Positions 1-12,500 of a stretch of 64,000 nucleotides of DNA are shown in pieces. The stretch comes from Polytrichum commune (Eukaryota; Streptophyta; Polytrichopsida; Polytrichales; Polytrichaceae), in the NCBI GenBank assembly GCA_950295325.1, contig OX485806.1:36454001-36518000 (forward strand), given 5' to 3'. How positions within the stretch are numbered: the first letter of the stretch is position 1; each line of letters opens with the position of its first letter. The notes under the pieces are model-generated. The model had not been told where the DNA came from and did no database searches. It saw nothing but the letters and a program-made list of their open reading frames with translations. The translations under genes were made by a program, and so were the position numbers.

Positions 1-76
1 GACCTACGCTATTCATCATCAACCCACATTAATTATTTTGCAATTATTGGGTGGCAACTAGAGATGCTATCATATG

Positions 77-628
77 CAGGGGCGGAGCGAAGGGGGGGCT
101 GGGGGGGCTGACATCACTAGTAGAAAACTATGCCAAAACGATTACAGATTATTATTATTCTTATTATTATTCGGTTTTGCGACTGCAATGTTAATTTTTT
201 GGGGCGTGTAATACACCGTTGGAAAGGTGTTTTCAAGATCTTTCCAACGGTATATTACAAGCTCCCAAAATCTCAAAATTTCAGTTGGTAAATCCTAAAA
301 ACATCTGCAGTCGTTTAGCAATTGCAGAGCAGGCTGGTCAAAAGAACCGCAATGGGAAAAAGAAATGATTGCGGTTCTTTTTTGCAATGTTTTCTACGAG
401 TGCATTGAAGGAAAGTCGGTCATCTGCTTACTATTGGCAATGTCTATTGGCGATGATTGGATGGTCGATCTTTGGATATTAATGACATTATCAATTTCTT
501 TATGGGGATGTCAGTTCAATGAGTCCAAATCTCTCAATAAATAATCAAATTTCAAAATAAAATATACATTGGATATTTCCATGTTCTGAGGTTAGCCCCC
601 CTAGGTCAAAATCTGGGCTCCACCCCTG
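77..628. mobile_element. hAT-type element with nested CACTA MITE
   Basis: The left end reads CAGGGGCGGAGC and the right end is its inverse, GCTCCACCCCTG, the kind of terminus known for plant hAT elements. The flanking 8-mers at 69-76 (ATCATATG) and 629-636 (GTCGTATG) agree at six of eight bases, which fits an aged 8-bp hAT target duplication. The interior has no transposase frame, so it would be non-autonomous. A second element is inserted inside it at 115-402. Confidence 0.7.
115..402. mobile_element. CACTA-type MITE
   Basis: The element starts CACTAGTAGAAAAC and ends in the inverse GTTTTCTACGAGTG, the CACTA (En/Spm) terminus. It is flanked on both sides by the trinucleotide CAT (112-114 and 403-405), the 3-bp target duplication typical of this superfamily. 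At 288 bp it has no coding capacity. It sits inside the hAT-type element 77-628, so it inserted later. A relative lies at 20448-20776. Confidence 0.8.
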
Positions 629-1376
629 GTCGTATGACATTGGGTGCTACATGAGAAGTCATGAAGACCTTTCTAATCAGCATGGCACACCAATTTGAAC
701 ACCAGATGTTTAGTGTAGTTCCCAATATTATTTTTGTGATGCCTATAGAGTCATCCATGGATCCGTGCTGGTGCACTCAAGCGATAGAGATGGAGAGAGC
801 TCTGATCTTTCAATTTATCATTTTGCAGTGCATCACAATAAGCTGACTGCAGACACCTCAAAGATACCAGATGGCAGATGCAGAGTAAGTTTCTCACGTC
901 TTTTGTCTTCAAGTTAAAGTCTGTCTCTCAATGTATAGGTATTTTGACTCTCTAATATAATCAACATAACTGACAAGTATTTATTTGTTTAATTTTGATG
1001 GATACAAAAAAGCATTTTGTATATAATTTGTACCTGAATTTTGTATCAGCCTCTCGGAAACGTTTCCATATAAACTGCTTTGTTGCTGTGGATAACAACT
1101 TTTAAGTGTCTCTTGCATGGCCCGGATTCAGGTGTCTTGATTGTACTGTGGTTTTCTGGTAATGAATTTTTTTGTTATAATAAATATTAAAATTTTGAAA
1201 ATTTGCAACCTTTTCTGTCAAGACTGTTGCTATGTAGTTCATTTAGGTAAATGTCATGCTCTTTTTCACATAGGCTCTCCATGTGGATTTGCAGTCTTCT
1301 CAATGGTGCAACATTTTTGGAAGATCATGTTTGTCTCACTTGGATGTTGGGGATTTTAATCTTCAGGATGGAGTGG

Positions 1377-2253
1377 GCACTGAGGAGATTACCACAGCTC
1401 CAACTTTTTCCCTCTTTATGTGAAAATGCCGAGTCAAGCTCCAGAGTTTTTGACCCTCTAACGCCAGTGGATGAAGAAACTGATCCAAATGTGATGAAAA
1501 TTTTGGCAGCTGATAAGGAGGAAATAGATGGTAAGAATGCCAATTCTACTTCTCAGAAGCACATTAAACTAGAGCATACCAATGATAGGAAGTGGATGAG
1601 GTTCTACAACATATGGGAAATAGCATTGGAATAGGTGATTGGACTAATCTTTTTTATTGGATTTAAGTTACAACATAAAGAAATGCTCAAATTTTATCAT
1701 TCTGATGGTATTGGGGGTTTGGGTGATTGGGACAGCTGGCAGATTATTTACAGAATGTGATCGAATTAAAGAGTCGAATTGCATCCATCATAGTCAGTAC
1801 ATTCAGCTTCTTCGGATGTTGATATGGTACCATCTGCTGGACAGTTGTGAAAATAATGTGGACAAGAGACTTGTAGATATAAAACCATATGTCCTTCTCC
1901 TGCAAAGATTGCCTTCAAAGTTGGTGCAATATTATCCTAAAAATGATATCTCTAGGGACCTAATTTGCACTCACAGTGACCCAAGTTTTTGCTTGATCGA
2001 AAATCACCAACATTTGCCTCCATATGACTTCCTGAAAAGACTAGGTGACGACCTTTCGCACACCAAGGTGGTTGTTGGGGCCGAGGATCCTCCAGATGAA
2101 ATGGGACTTCATGTAACAGGAAACCTTGACATGTATATCGATAATCTTCATCAGGTCGTGCATATGCTCCAACGATGAGGTGAGAACTGTAACAGTACTT
2201 GGTTTTTAGTGTTTCCGCAGGAAGAGATGCAAATGTTACTAGAGAAGGTCTCA
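1377..2253 (+). other. unrecognised open-frame stretch, possible degenerate gene
   Basis: Two adjoining long open frames lie here in different phases: about 1251-1634, ending in residues such as RKWMRFYNIWEIALE, and 1657-2178, containing KVVVGAEDPPDEMGLHV. A possible donor follows CATCAG near 2155 and an acceptor TTTCCGCAG ends near 2220, after which the frame starts EEMQMLLEK. A short possible further exon lies near 2370-2430. I do not recognise a domain. The phase change without a clear intron between the two frames suggests a decayed gene or transposon coding remnant. It could also be a real gene whose splicing I have not solved. Confidence 0.25.
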
Positions 2254-3382
2254 TTCATTGCATGTATGGTTAGAAGGTTATCATTCCTGTAAATATATGT
2301 GTCTATGCATACACTTAGTTATCATGTGGATAGAATTCCACTTTAATAACTCAAATTGTTCATTTGCAGCGTAACCACCAAGCCAATTCAAGTGGGATAC
2401 TATACACACACATCAACTGCTGCTGAGGTATAATGTGGGCACATCTGATTCAGACTGTGGCAAGCTGAAAAACTCACTCTGCTAGTTTTTATGAATTGAG
2501 AAATCCATGCTGATGGAAAACAATTCTGTCAAACTGTCCTCTATCACCACTACTCTTATATAGTGAGGTTTATATAGTGATTCTATATAAGGCTACCTTT
2601 CGGTCATATGTGCTGATATGTTTGTAGAAGGACAATGGCATTTTTGTGATTGGTGATTAAAAAATACTCTTACCACATTCAGCAAGCAAAACTGTGTTGG
2701 TAACTCTGCTGATGTGGTACCTGTGATGTGTATGCTTTCAATCATAAATGTATGTGATATCTATGCGGAGCCTCACTTGATATGTAGTGAATCAGGATTT
2801 GGCCAAACTTCTCTAAGAACAACACCCCCAACTAGGTAGCCAAACACACCTTGTAAACATCCAGTCAGTATACTTTCTCAAAGCTGCATTTTTTGCATGT
2901 AATACATGAAAAAACCCTACACTGCAAGCTTACAAATTCAATGCTCCATTTGGTCTGGAGTGTTAACTTTCTTGCAGAACTAGTTGAAGACGTAGTAAAT
3001 GTGATTACTGATATGTCACCATGTTGGGGCACTCCTGGTAACACACAAATCAATCCTTATACTCATAATCCACATGTTTGTAAAAGCAGCCAAACCGGGA
3101 TGAAACCCAAATCAAGGGTACCCCAAACATTTTTGTCTTTCCTGTCAATTATTACAGATTTACTGTGACACAAACCTTCAAAGATAGCAGACGACAATTT
3201 CTTGTCCTTCCGAATCATAGATGCTGCTAAGGTATGAGAAGCTTGCTAAGCTGAATACTTTTGTGTTCTTAGAAAGCACTACTCACCTCGTAGAAGCTGA
3301 GGCCCCAAAGAGCAATTAGGAACCAGATGCAAAGCCATGTGCAATCAATTCATCATCCATGCTGTTTGAACCAACACAAACC

Positions 3383-3550
3383 TCAATCTTCATCTTTTGA
3401 AGGCTTTCGATACTGAGTTTCCAACTGTTTTGCAACCACAACCCCAGTTGTGACAAGTGTCTTCAAGTTGGGGATTGTGTAATTCTGGGCCACATAAACG
3501 CCCACAAATGCGCCAACTGAGAAGGAGAAGCTACTCCGAAAAATGCCCAT
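3383..3550 (-). CDS. DUF4535 / STMP1-like membrane microprotein
   Basis: A 55-residue protein starting MGIFRSSFSFSVGAFVGVYV and continuing with AQNYTIPNLK, then QYRKPSKDED at the C-terminus. The pattern of a short N-terminal membrane span with small residues, then VAQNY.(I/V)PN, then a basic YRKP tail, is that of the plant DUF4535 family related to short transmembrane mitochondrial protein 1, about 50-60 residues long. In animals members sit in the inner mitochondrial membrane; the plant role is not settled as far as I know. The ATG follows GAAC; 23 bases upstream a good acceptor (TTTTGCAG, exon from 3573) suggests a leader intron in the 5' UTR. The coding region has a single exon. It is transcribed in the same direction as DRC11, about 3 kb downstream of that gene's stop. 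Confidence 0.85.
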   Translation of the reverse strand: MGIFRSSFSFSVGAFVGVYVAQNYTIPNLKTLVTTGVVVAKQLETQYRKPSKDED

Positions 3551-6500
3551 GGTTCTTCTTCTAGGCTTTCTTCCTGCAAAAGTTTATCATGGATTCATAT
3601 TTACATCAGCCTTAGAAATGTTCAGAGATATGTGCACATTTAAATGAATGACGCATGAGTTTTGCACAACACTTGTAAGATTGCATTGATATCATGATTT
3701 GAATACAAGTCGAGGCAATCTGTGGATAGTTTGTAGATTGGATGACTGAAAACTGGAAGAAGACTCGAAGGCTATCTAATGAATTCGATCCTCCTTTCTC
3801 CCAGAAAAATATTGGTACTCTTCAGTCATCGCTTCAGCTAAACCATCGATCTGGCAACTTCCGTTCACATCGAGTCATCTAATATCCAATACATAATTCT
3901 CGAATTCTCGACCGACCACATAGATGTAGGAAGGCACTTAGCATGATATAGGACATGGATCTAACATACATGCTCTACATCCACAAACATGACTTATCCC
4001 AATCTTCCAAGGATATTCAAAAGCAACAAACTCTTAATCTACTAGTTCTTCCTAGTCTCAAGTCTCTTAAGCACGACATACAACGACGCCAGCGAATCCA
4101 AGTAAAGAAATTTCTATTTACGTACCTTCAGAATATACCGATGAGCAACGTAATCCTCCACACGAAAACCTCGCACTAGATGGAGATGACGCTCCACCCT
4201 TGATCAAAGCCGCAAACTCGAATGAAAATCCAATACGGGGTTCCGGAGCATGGCTGAAGGACTAAGGGCTACGAAAACCTCGCGCTCACTTACATCCGCA
4301 ATTTAACCTGCTCATCGTCACATCCACAACAAAATAAAATAAGAAAACCGCAATTGAAATACGAAGTAACATAACAAATTCGACATCCCGGTGTCCATCC
4401 TCGATCTTGGAATCCAATCGACGTTCAAATCTACAAGCAAAACACACGGACCAAAACCATGTGAAATTGCCACCAAAAGAGACGAGAAAAAGTGGAGAGG
4501 AACTACCGCGAAGTGCAAAAGAAGCAGAAAGTAGCCGGCCACGAAGAAGAAGAAGAAACCGACAATTGAATCTTCGCAGCAACAGCCAGGCGATGGTGGG
4601 TCGACAAATTCTTCAAAGCTTGTGGCAGAGTGAGGAAGAGCTCGACCATATCCAAAGCCCCGACCTAATATCATTCATCCGTATTTACAGATTTCCGTCA
4701 ACTCTAGTGGTGGATCGGGATGACGTGGGCATGATGCTTTAGACATTCATCCGTTGTGCTCACTATGTGGAAAGAGAAGGCCCTACAACTGGCACCGCTT
4801 GATTGCATCTCTTTGTTCAAAAACCATTCTAAACAATTCAATTAAAGCTCAAGATCCTCAGGCTGGTGAAACCTTACAACAAGCGCCTTAGCTAAACAAC
4901 CCTTAAATGGTTACATTTTCCAACTTCTCCTAGGGTATGAAACACATGATGAGCACGAGATGGTTTGCGAATCCACATCAAGGCCGTCACTACTTTCCTC
5001 ATAATTTTTGGAGCTCGTGTGAGTATCTTATTACATTTTCAATGTGAATATTTGTGTGCTCGTGAAATGGTCATATAGGTCCCTCCCCAATTATGTTGAC
5101 TATATATTGTAGTGTACAATGGTTATCATATATTGGGCACAGAGTTCAATCTCTTTTAAACACATGTCTTTTTTATATGTGTTCTTGGAGCCGCACCTAC
5201 CCTCACACACAGGCCAAACTTAAATTAACTTAAATTAGCGGCCAAGGGTCGTGCTCACCGAATTTTGTGGTCCCACTTTGCTTTATACTAGGTCACCAAG
5301 CATAGGATTGATCATGTCAAAGAACGGACATAAAAATGACCATCCACTTTATATCATGTCTTGAGACCAAGATTTTTTATTTTGTGATGTGAAATTCTCT
5401 TCATCATGGCTCCGGATCAAAGGTTGTGATAATGAGAACTCCTCCTTTTTTTTAAATACAAATTTTGGATCACGGCCCTTGGTCACCAATGTAAACATGC
5501 CATAACCTATGTGCCCCTATTGTGGACATTTCCAACTCCACATACAATTATGACCGTTGGATCAAACTAGATATGTCTTGAAGCGTTAGTTGTTGGGAAT
5601 CAAGACACTTGGCATTTCAAGTCCATAATTGGAGTTGAGATGCAAAAGCTATAGGACGTCATAATTAATACAATCTTTTGTTTTAAGTGTCAAGTATATA
5701 GGCCTTCCAATTGATTGCGTAAATAATTGAACCTACAATGGTTATTATATTGTGAGCATAGTCATGTTTCTTGGTGTCCATTCTTGATTAGAATCCTTGT
5801 CAAATATGTCAAATATAGGTGTCCAATTGAGAAGGGTAATCACATAAGGCTCACATACCTTAAATGTGTTTATACACTACATTGATTATCCCAATTAGTG
5901 CATGTTAGTATTCGGAATTACACAATGCAATAACATTTTACTCCGGAATTCAATTTTTACAAACAAAAATTCAATAGGTTGTTCAGACATTATAAAACAT
6001 AATCGACTTTGCTTTGATAAAATAATACATTGTCAATAAATAGTTATAGCACTCTGTAACTTCGAATACTAACACCCAATTTTCTTGGGAAAATTTCCTG
6101 CACTTGAAGGAATATTTAGGCCTCTAATCTCATTGTGATATCTCTAATATAGAGTTCCTTATAGAGCTATTGGAGAGGTGGAGGTTGGCTTTTATTTAGT
6201 GAGAACGATGCACATTACTCGTGGATGTTTTCCTAGTTGATCTAACTCTAAAAGTAGATTCAAATACTTCGCATTCCACTTGAGAAGGGTTGTCACATAA
6301 TCTACGGACTTACTTCCATGAGAGCAACTTCATTTCTTTGTTTCTCAAATTGTTACACATATAAGCATGGTACATTTAATCCTCAATACAAGTTAATGCA
6401 TTAACAAGAGCACCAATTGTTATCAAATTGACGTTCTTCAAAACCCGGTTTCCCTAAGTATTCATCATAACTCAACTTACTAAAAAAAACATCAAGAACC

Positions 6501-6587
6501 TCACCACCGTGACTGACTACCACTAGTGACAAATTCAAGACTCCCGAGTAATGTCAATTCATGACACCTACTTAGTTGATTTTTGAC
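3551..6587. other. intergenic, repeats only
   Basis: No convincing gene. It probably holds the 5' UTR and promoter of the DUF4535 microprotein (towards 3573-4700, where several basic or proline-rich chance frames overlap on both strands). About 4920-5210 is a copy of a dispersed repeat that recurs near 49150-49350, 51110-51360 and 52680-52980, and inverted near 46300-46900. A TIR element lies at 5876-6098. Confidence 0.5.
5876..6098. mobile_element. TIR MITE (AATTAGTGCATGTTA family)
   Basis: The left end has CCCAATTAGTGCATGTTAGT and then a TTCGGAATTACA block; the right end is the imperfect inverse (TTACA..TTCGAATACTAACA..CCAATT). Related copies with the same inverted ends lie at 20861-21029 and 62520-62745. 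The internal part is AT-rich and non-coding. The end boundaries are approximate. Confidence 0.55.
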
Positions 6588-9500
6588 TTATTTCTTCTTC
6601 TTTGGGTCAGGCTTGGCAGCCCCTCCTTTCTTTTTATTGGCATCCTCAGGATCCTCAAGCACCGGTTGAGGGGGTTTGGACCAATGCTGCACATACATTG
6701 TTTTGATTTTTATGCCCATCAAGTCAATAAAAAATTGTGCACTAATTTCAATCATAATTTAGTGTAAGTTGATATGCATAACAAGGAGACAAGGATCCCT
6801 ATGACAAGACCCTTTCAACATATAATTTACAAAAAATCAAGTCATTTTACAACAATTTGCACAAGTTGAGTCGATTTGTCACATATGTGACATGTCCTAG
6901 ATTACACAAGTAAAATGAAGCATGCCAAAGGGATCCTTGTTTCCTTCTTGTGATGGATCTTATGAGATGACTTCATACATACAAAGTCGATATTTAGGGT
7001 TTTAATAGCAAGGTTTAGAAATTTCACAACATGAGTTTTTTTGTAGTGCTGAAGAAACGGTATACTTACGCGGCAAATGTTGTGGAGAGGTTCCTCGATG
7101 GGCCTGAACTTGTACAAATGGTCCACAAATTCCTCTTGCAGCAATTTGACCCGTTTGACCTAGAGCCAATTCGACACACCATGAGCCCTTCCAAAGGAAT
7201 TTGCAATAAGTAAATAAATGCGGAGGTTGAAGGCTAGAGCGTCATGTGTATCTAAGCTATGTGGGTGTTATTTGGTTTGTTTTTCATGTTCTCTTATTTC
7301 TATCATAAATAAATAACCGATGTCAGGCAATCTGACGTGAATTTGAGCCTGTAGGCTCTACTCTGCTCAAGAATCTTCTTGGTGCAGGGTGGGGTTTATT
7401 GTCTACCTTGCGGTGGGTGGTCTTGGCTTCCTACATACTTAGCTAGTTTGTTCCGTCAAGTAGAGAGAAGATTTCATAGTGGGAATCGAACTGTCAACTA
7501 CTTCATTTGGAAATGAGTACCTCTCCACTATCACCTGATAAGTTTAGGGTCATGACTTTTATCGATTAGATTTACACAACGAAACGTGTGTTGCATTAGT
7601 AAATCTATGATGAAAGCATTGGCAAATATTGGATTGAAGATCGAACATCCGTTGATTTGGTTATGGTTATTGGAAGTGCATATTTGTTGATTCCTTAACT
7701 AAATGGTACAAAGGTCCTCCCAACTGTTTTCAACATTGAGTGGGGAGTAGTTAATACAAATTTGAAGATGTAATCTAGTTTGTGTAAACATGCGTACTTA
7801 TGGTGTGATCCTCACCAAACCAACACCAATCAGATATAGGTGTTTGATTAAAGAAAAATAACCAAATAACACCCATAAACCTTAGGTAAATATGAGAAGG
7901 CAAAAATACATTAATCTATGCTAAATTGTGAACACGTATGTTGCCAAAACATTTTACCCTCACATAAATGACATAGGGATTTTTCAAATTATTTCTAGAG
8001 ACTTAAAGTTCCACTCAAATGATTCTCTAAATATGTGCATTTTCAACATGGATATATATGTATGCATACATTATATACTATATTAGGTCACCCTCCATTA
8101 GTATAGGTGCACTTGAACCCCACAAACACAAACTCACACAACTGACTCTTCAAGTGCTTGTCGGTTGTTTTGGCAAAACTAACCTTGCGGACCCGTTGCA
8201 CCGTCAACACTAGTTTAACCGCATCCTCAATGGCCCCAACACTATAATCCTTAGTGAGTGTGGCGAGTGTAGAGAGGTTGAAATGGTGGTCAATGATGCC
8301 CCCATGCCGTTCAATCAACCCCCTCCACAATACCAACCGTGCCCCATAATCCGGGTATGGACAATACACTCTCCTTGTGAAGAATTTGCATGCATCCTTT
8401 GTCACCTTGTTGGGCCCTTTCTTTCCTTGTAAATCCTACACACCGTACGTCCAACGCTAAAGTTATATTATACATTCCATTTCAAATCCACCATAGGACT
8501 ATAGATCCACAAGTGTAGATCATATTACTTGGAATAAAAACCTAATCAAATTGAACATCTTAGTTGTCATGTTATTCAACTACAATTCAGTTTTTCAAGG
8601 TTCAAATGGGTCGTTTATCCCAATCATCTCTTTTAATGCTTGGGACATCTTTCGAGGTTGTCATCACATCTTCCTTCAATTGCGACTCCGATGCGATGGT
8701 GGGAGAGCTTTTGGAATACTAAGTGAACAGACAATTAAACTATGTTGGTGAAGGGACCACCGCTTTAGTGTCGATTGCTACTCTTTGTATGATATCAAAC
8801 TCATGAAACATGTAAAAAAAAATGTGTATATGTGTGTCAATGTTAATTTAAAAATATTTATTACAATGCCTATGTTCCTTTGAAAATAGTCAACAAACCA
8901 TAGCTATACGCATTGATTAAAAAATCCATAAATCTCAAGATCAATGGACTTTCAACTAGTGTTGATGTGGTATCGGTTTCTGATTCCATTTAGGTGTTTA
9001 TAATGAGGATGTTGCATGTTTTGAGACCATCAACGTACATGTATTTGACAAAGTTTTTAAAAAAAATTTATACCATTTGGGTTTGTAAACCATGCAAGAA
9101 CTTTCATACCTAAGCAAAATCGCCCTGGTATCGACATGGTCTAGAATGGTACCAACCCAGACAATAACTCGAGTATATAAAGACTCTCTCACAATATATG
9201 ACTGGTATTACAAATTTGATACTCATAGGTAGATTCTTTGATACCATCATTGACGTCAATAAGTGATACCATGTCATACCAACACGGGTATGAAGTTTGA
9301 ACCAATGTTGGGGAGCATACGTACTTGGGGGTTACTAGTGGTGCCGATAACGAGGACACATTCCCCGGGGTTCATGGCACCCATCTCTTTCACTAACGCC
9401 TTCTTGATTCGGTTCGGTTTGTCCTTGAATCCCCACATCTTTATAATTTTCTTGTCCGTAACGAATATCTGGCAAATAATCCCGACATCCCACAATACCC

Positions 9501-12500
9501 TATTACATCATTGACCCACAAAGTCGTACCAAAAACTTTTGCACAATGTTTTTATGGAAACAAACCTCCACTAGATTTTGGCCAAGGATTAGCCACAACC
9601 TTCTAAGTTGAAGGCCCAAAACGATGGGAACCCTTTATAGCTTAGAAAGTTACTTTTTGTATAGTAGATTTGACCTCGAAATCCACACCGGTGATCCCCA
9701 TATAGTCTATTAAAATTGGGTTGAGATAAAGTTTGAAATAAACATACACTTGTAGGGGGTGGGTTTGAACCGTTTCCTAACAAGACGGCTTTCATAACAT
9801 GGCTAATATCCATGTTATGTTGTTGGTGCATTTATAGGGTCGAGATTGTGTATAGGTTGCATTGTTGTTGAGAATAGGAAATGAGACGTTGATGTCATCA
9901 AGAATCATAAAGTTCTCTATATGGATGACAATTGTGGATAGAGTTTCCACCCCGTCCACTTTGTAATACATGCTTTACAAAGTGAAAAAGTTGCAAGTTC
10001 AATTATGAAACTCCTTAAATCTATCATCCATTTGGAGAAAATAATAAATACATAACATCGCACAACTCCTTGGTTGCATTCCGTGGGACCACGTTTCATA
10101 TGAACATAAATCTCCTTTATCTTTGGGATTCCCCGTTTACAGGGAGCACTTAGGTTATGTACTATGAACTTTTTGACAAGCAACTGTAAATTACCAAAGA
10201 TTTTTAATCACAATCTCTTTCTTTGAAAAAAGACCATCACGCACGTAGCTGCTTGCACGGGGAGGTCACTTCATTGTCAAGTTGACACCACGTGCGGACA
10301 AAGTTTGCTACCCCTATATTACATGCCATATATAATTTTAAAATTTATGATATTTTTTCTACATATATATAACCATTGATAGTATCTTTTGTATATTTTT
10401 TTGAAATTTTTAGTCATCTTTATTTTTTTTAGTAATTGTTTTAGTTCAATTATGTGTCGTTCTAGTTAGAAATGGTATGTTTTATGAAAAAAACAAATCA
10501 TCAAATTTAGTTACCACTTTTAACTATGTCATAGGTGCTATGTATATCTACTCATGGAAAACATTTGATAAAATTTTGACCCATTTTGGTGGTGCAACTT
10601 ACCAGAAGAAGATTTTTTTTGGTCGCACGTGGTGTTCAACTTGACAATGGAGTGACCCCCCGTGGCTGCTTGATATTGTTATGTATTAAGGTGACATTAA
10701 CATTCCGTTTCCACTTTCTTAAGAGTTTCTTAGGTTTCTATTTAGCAACACACTCTTACCATGAAAGGTTTTCCTTACTTGCTCAACATCTTCAATGTAG
10801 ATGACGGACGGGGACATGATCTTGGCAAGCTTGAAGCACATGTGCAACATCATAGCCGCCTTCTTTCCTTCATACTTCCCGTCGATTACGGAGGCCGAAA
10901 TGTTGAAGAAAGTTGATCCCGTCGACGTAACCACGGCGTGTGCCTGCAAGCTCCATGGCCTCCACCACGTCAAAGCTATATGGGTGTTATTCGGTTAGTT
11001 TTTCATGTTCTACCAATGAGATTTACACAACAAAAAACATTATGTTGCATTAGAGAATCTATGATGAAGCATCAACAAAAATCAGATTGAACCTCCCCTA
11101 ATACAGTTGTAGTAAGTGAAAGTGCATGTTTGTTGATTTATTAACCGAATGCACATATCTTCCCAACCGTGTTCACTGTTGCGTGTGGAGTACTTAATGA
11201 AATTTGAAGACATACTCCAATCTCTTTTAAACAAGTGTCTTTATGGTTTATGTTTTTTGATTTCACTTAACCGTACACCAATCAAATATAGGTGTCCGAT
11301 CAAGGAAGTTTAACGAATGGCATCCACATACCTCAAACATAAATTGGTTACTCATTCAAGTGGAGAGCACTGCCAAAAACTCCCTTATGTTTTTTCTATC
11401 CACGTGGAGGGCATTTTCTTCATAACCTTTAGGCTATTATTACGATCGAACCACTTGCGCCCCATAAAACAAGTTGACCATGTGGGCGTCTTGTTGATAA
11501 CACAACTTGTCATCCAAATTCCTCTCCTCCGTTATGTATGTTTAGTGTGTCTTATGTGGCTCGTTGTTCTAGGGTTTTAATTGGACCTTTAAGCACAATT
11601 AAATTGATCATTTCATGATGACGTGCATTCTATAAAATATCATGTCATTCTGGGCATACTTTCACAACCTCAAGACATGCATCCAATTTTCTGGAAGTCT
11701 ATGATGGTAGTTGAAGAGGCACCACGGGCCTTGGCTTGGTGGTTAGGGCTCATGACCCCCAATGAGGAGGTTGTGGGTTCTATTCCCCATGCCGGCGTGG
11801 TGCTCACCACCTTAGTCCACCCAACTATGGTGGGGGGTCCTTGGACCTTGTTGTATGGGTACCTCAAAGCCCTTTGGGGGGATACCATGTCCGGTATCTT
11901 CAAGGCACTAGTGGCTAGCTAGGAACTTGTATAGTGTGTCACTATAGTGTCCATCCTCGAAAGGGGAGAGTAGTATTTGTCCCAATGTCCCCTTATCCAA
12001 TGGGCATTACGAACGGACACTTTATTCACGCCGGCCCCTTGCTTGAAAGGGGTTGGAGTTTCTATCTATCTGGTAGTTGAAGGAGTAAAACCACTTTGGG
12101 ATCACTTCCAATTGAAGAAGGATTGGAGTCTTGCTTCGTAGCCACATCGGAACTTAGTTCCATATATCCAATAGGTGCCCCAATGGTGGAGTTTCAAGGA
12201 CAAGATTTGTTTGTCTAAAAGCTCTGGAATATTTGTTTAGACACCCGTTTCCCAATTTTAAAAAATACAATTAAAATAAAAACCAACGTCATGCAATCCG
12301 ACGTGAATTTAAGCATGTTGGTCCTACCCTGCTCAAGAATCTTCTTGGTGTAGGGTGGGGTTTATTGTTTACCTTGCAGTGGGTGGGCTCTTGGCTTCCT
12401 ACTTACGTAGCTAGGTTTTCTTTTCCCCTCAAGTAAGAGAAGATTTCACATCAAGAGTCAAATCGCCAACCATTCCATTCGGAAATGGGTACCTCTCCAC

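Noticed and set aside
4286-4742. Basic and hydrophobic open frames on both strands
   Set aside because: Overlapping frames on opposite strands, no conserved motif; probably the leader and promoter of the DUF4535 gene.
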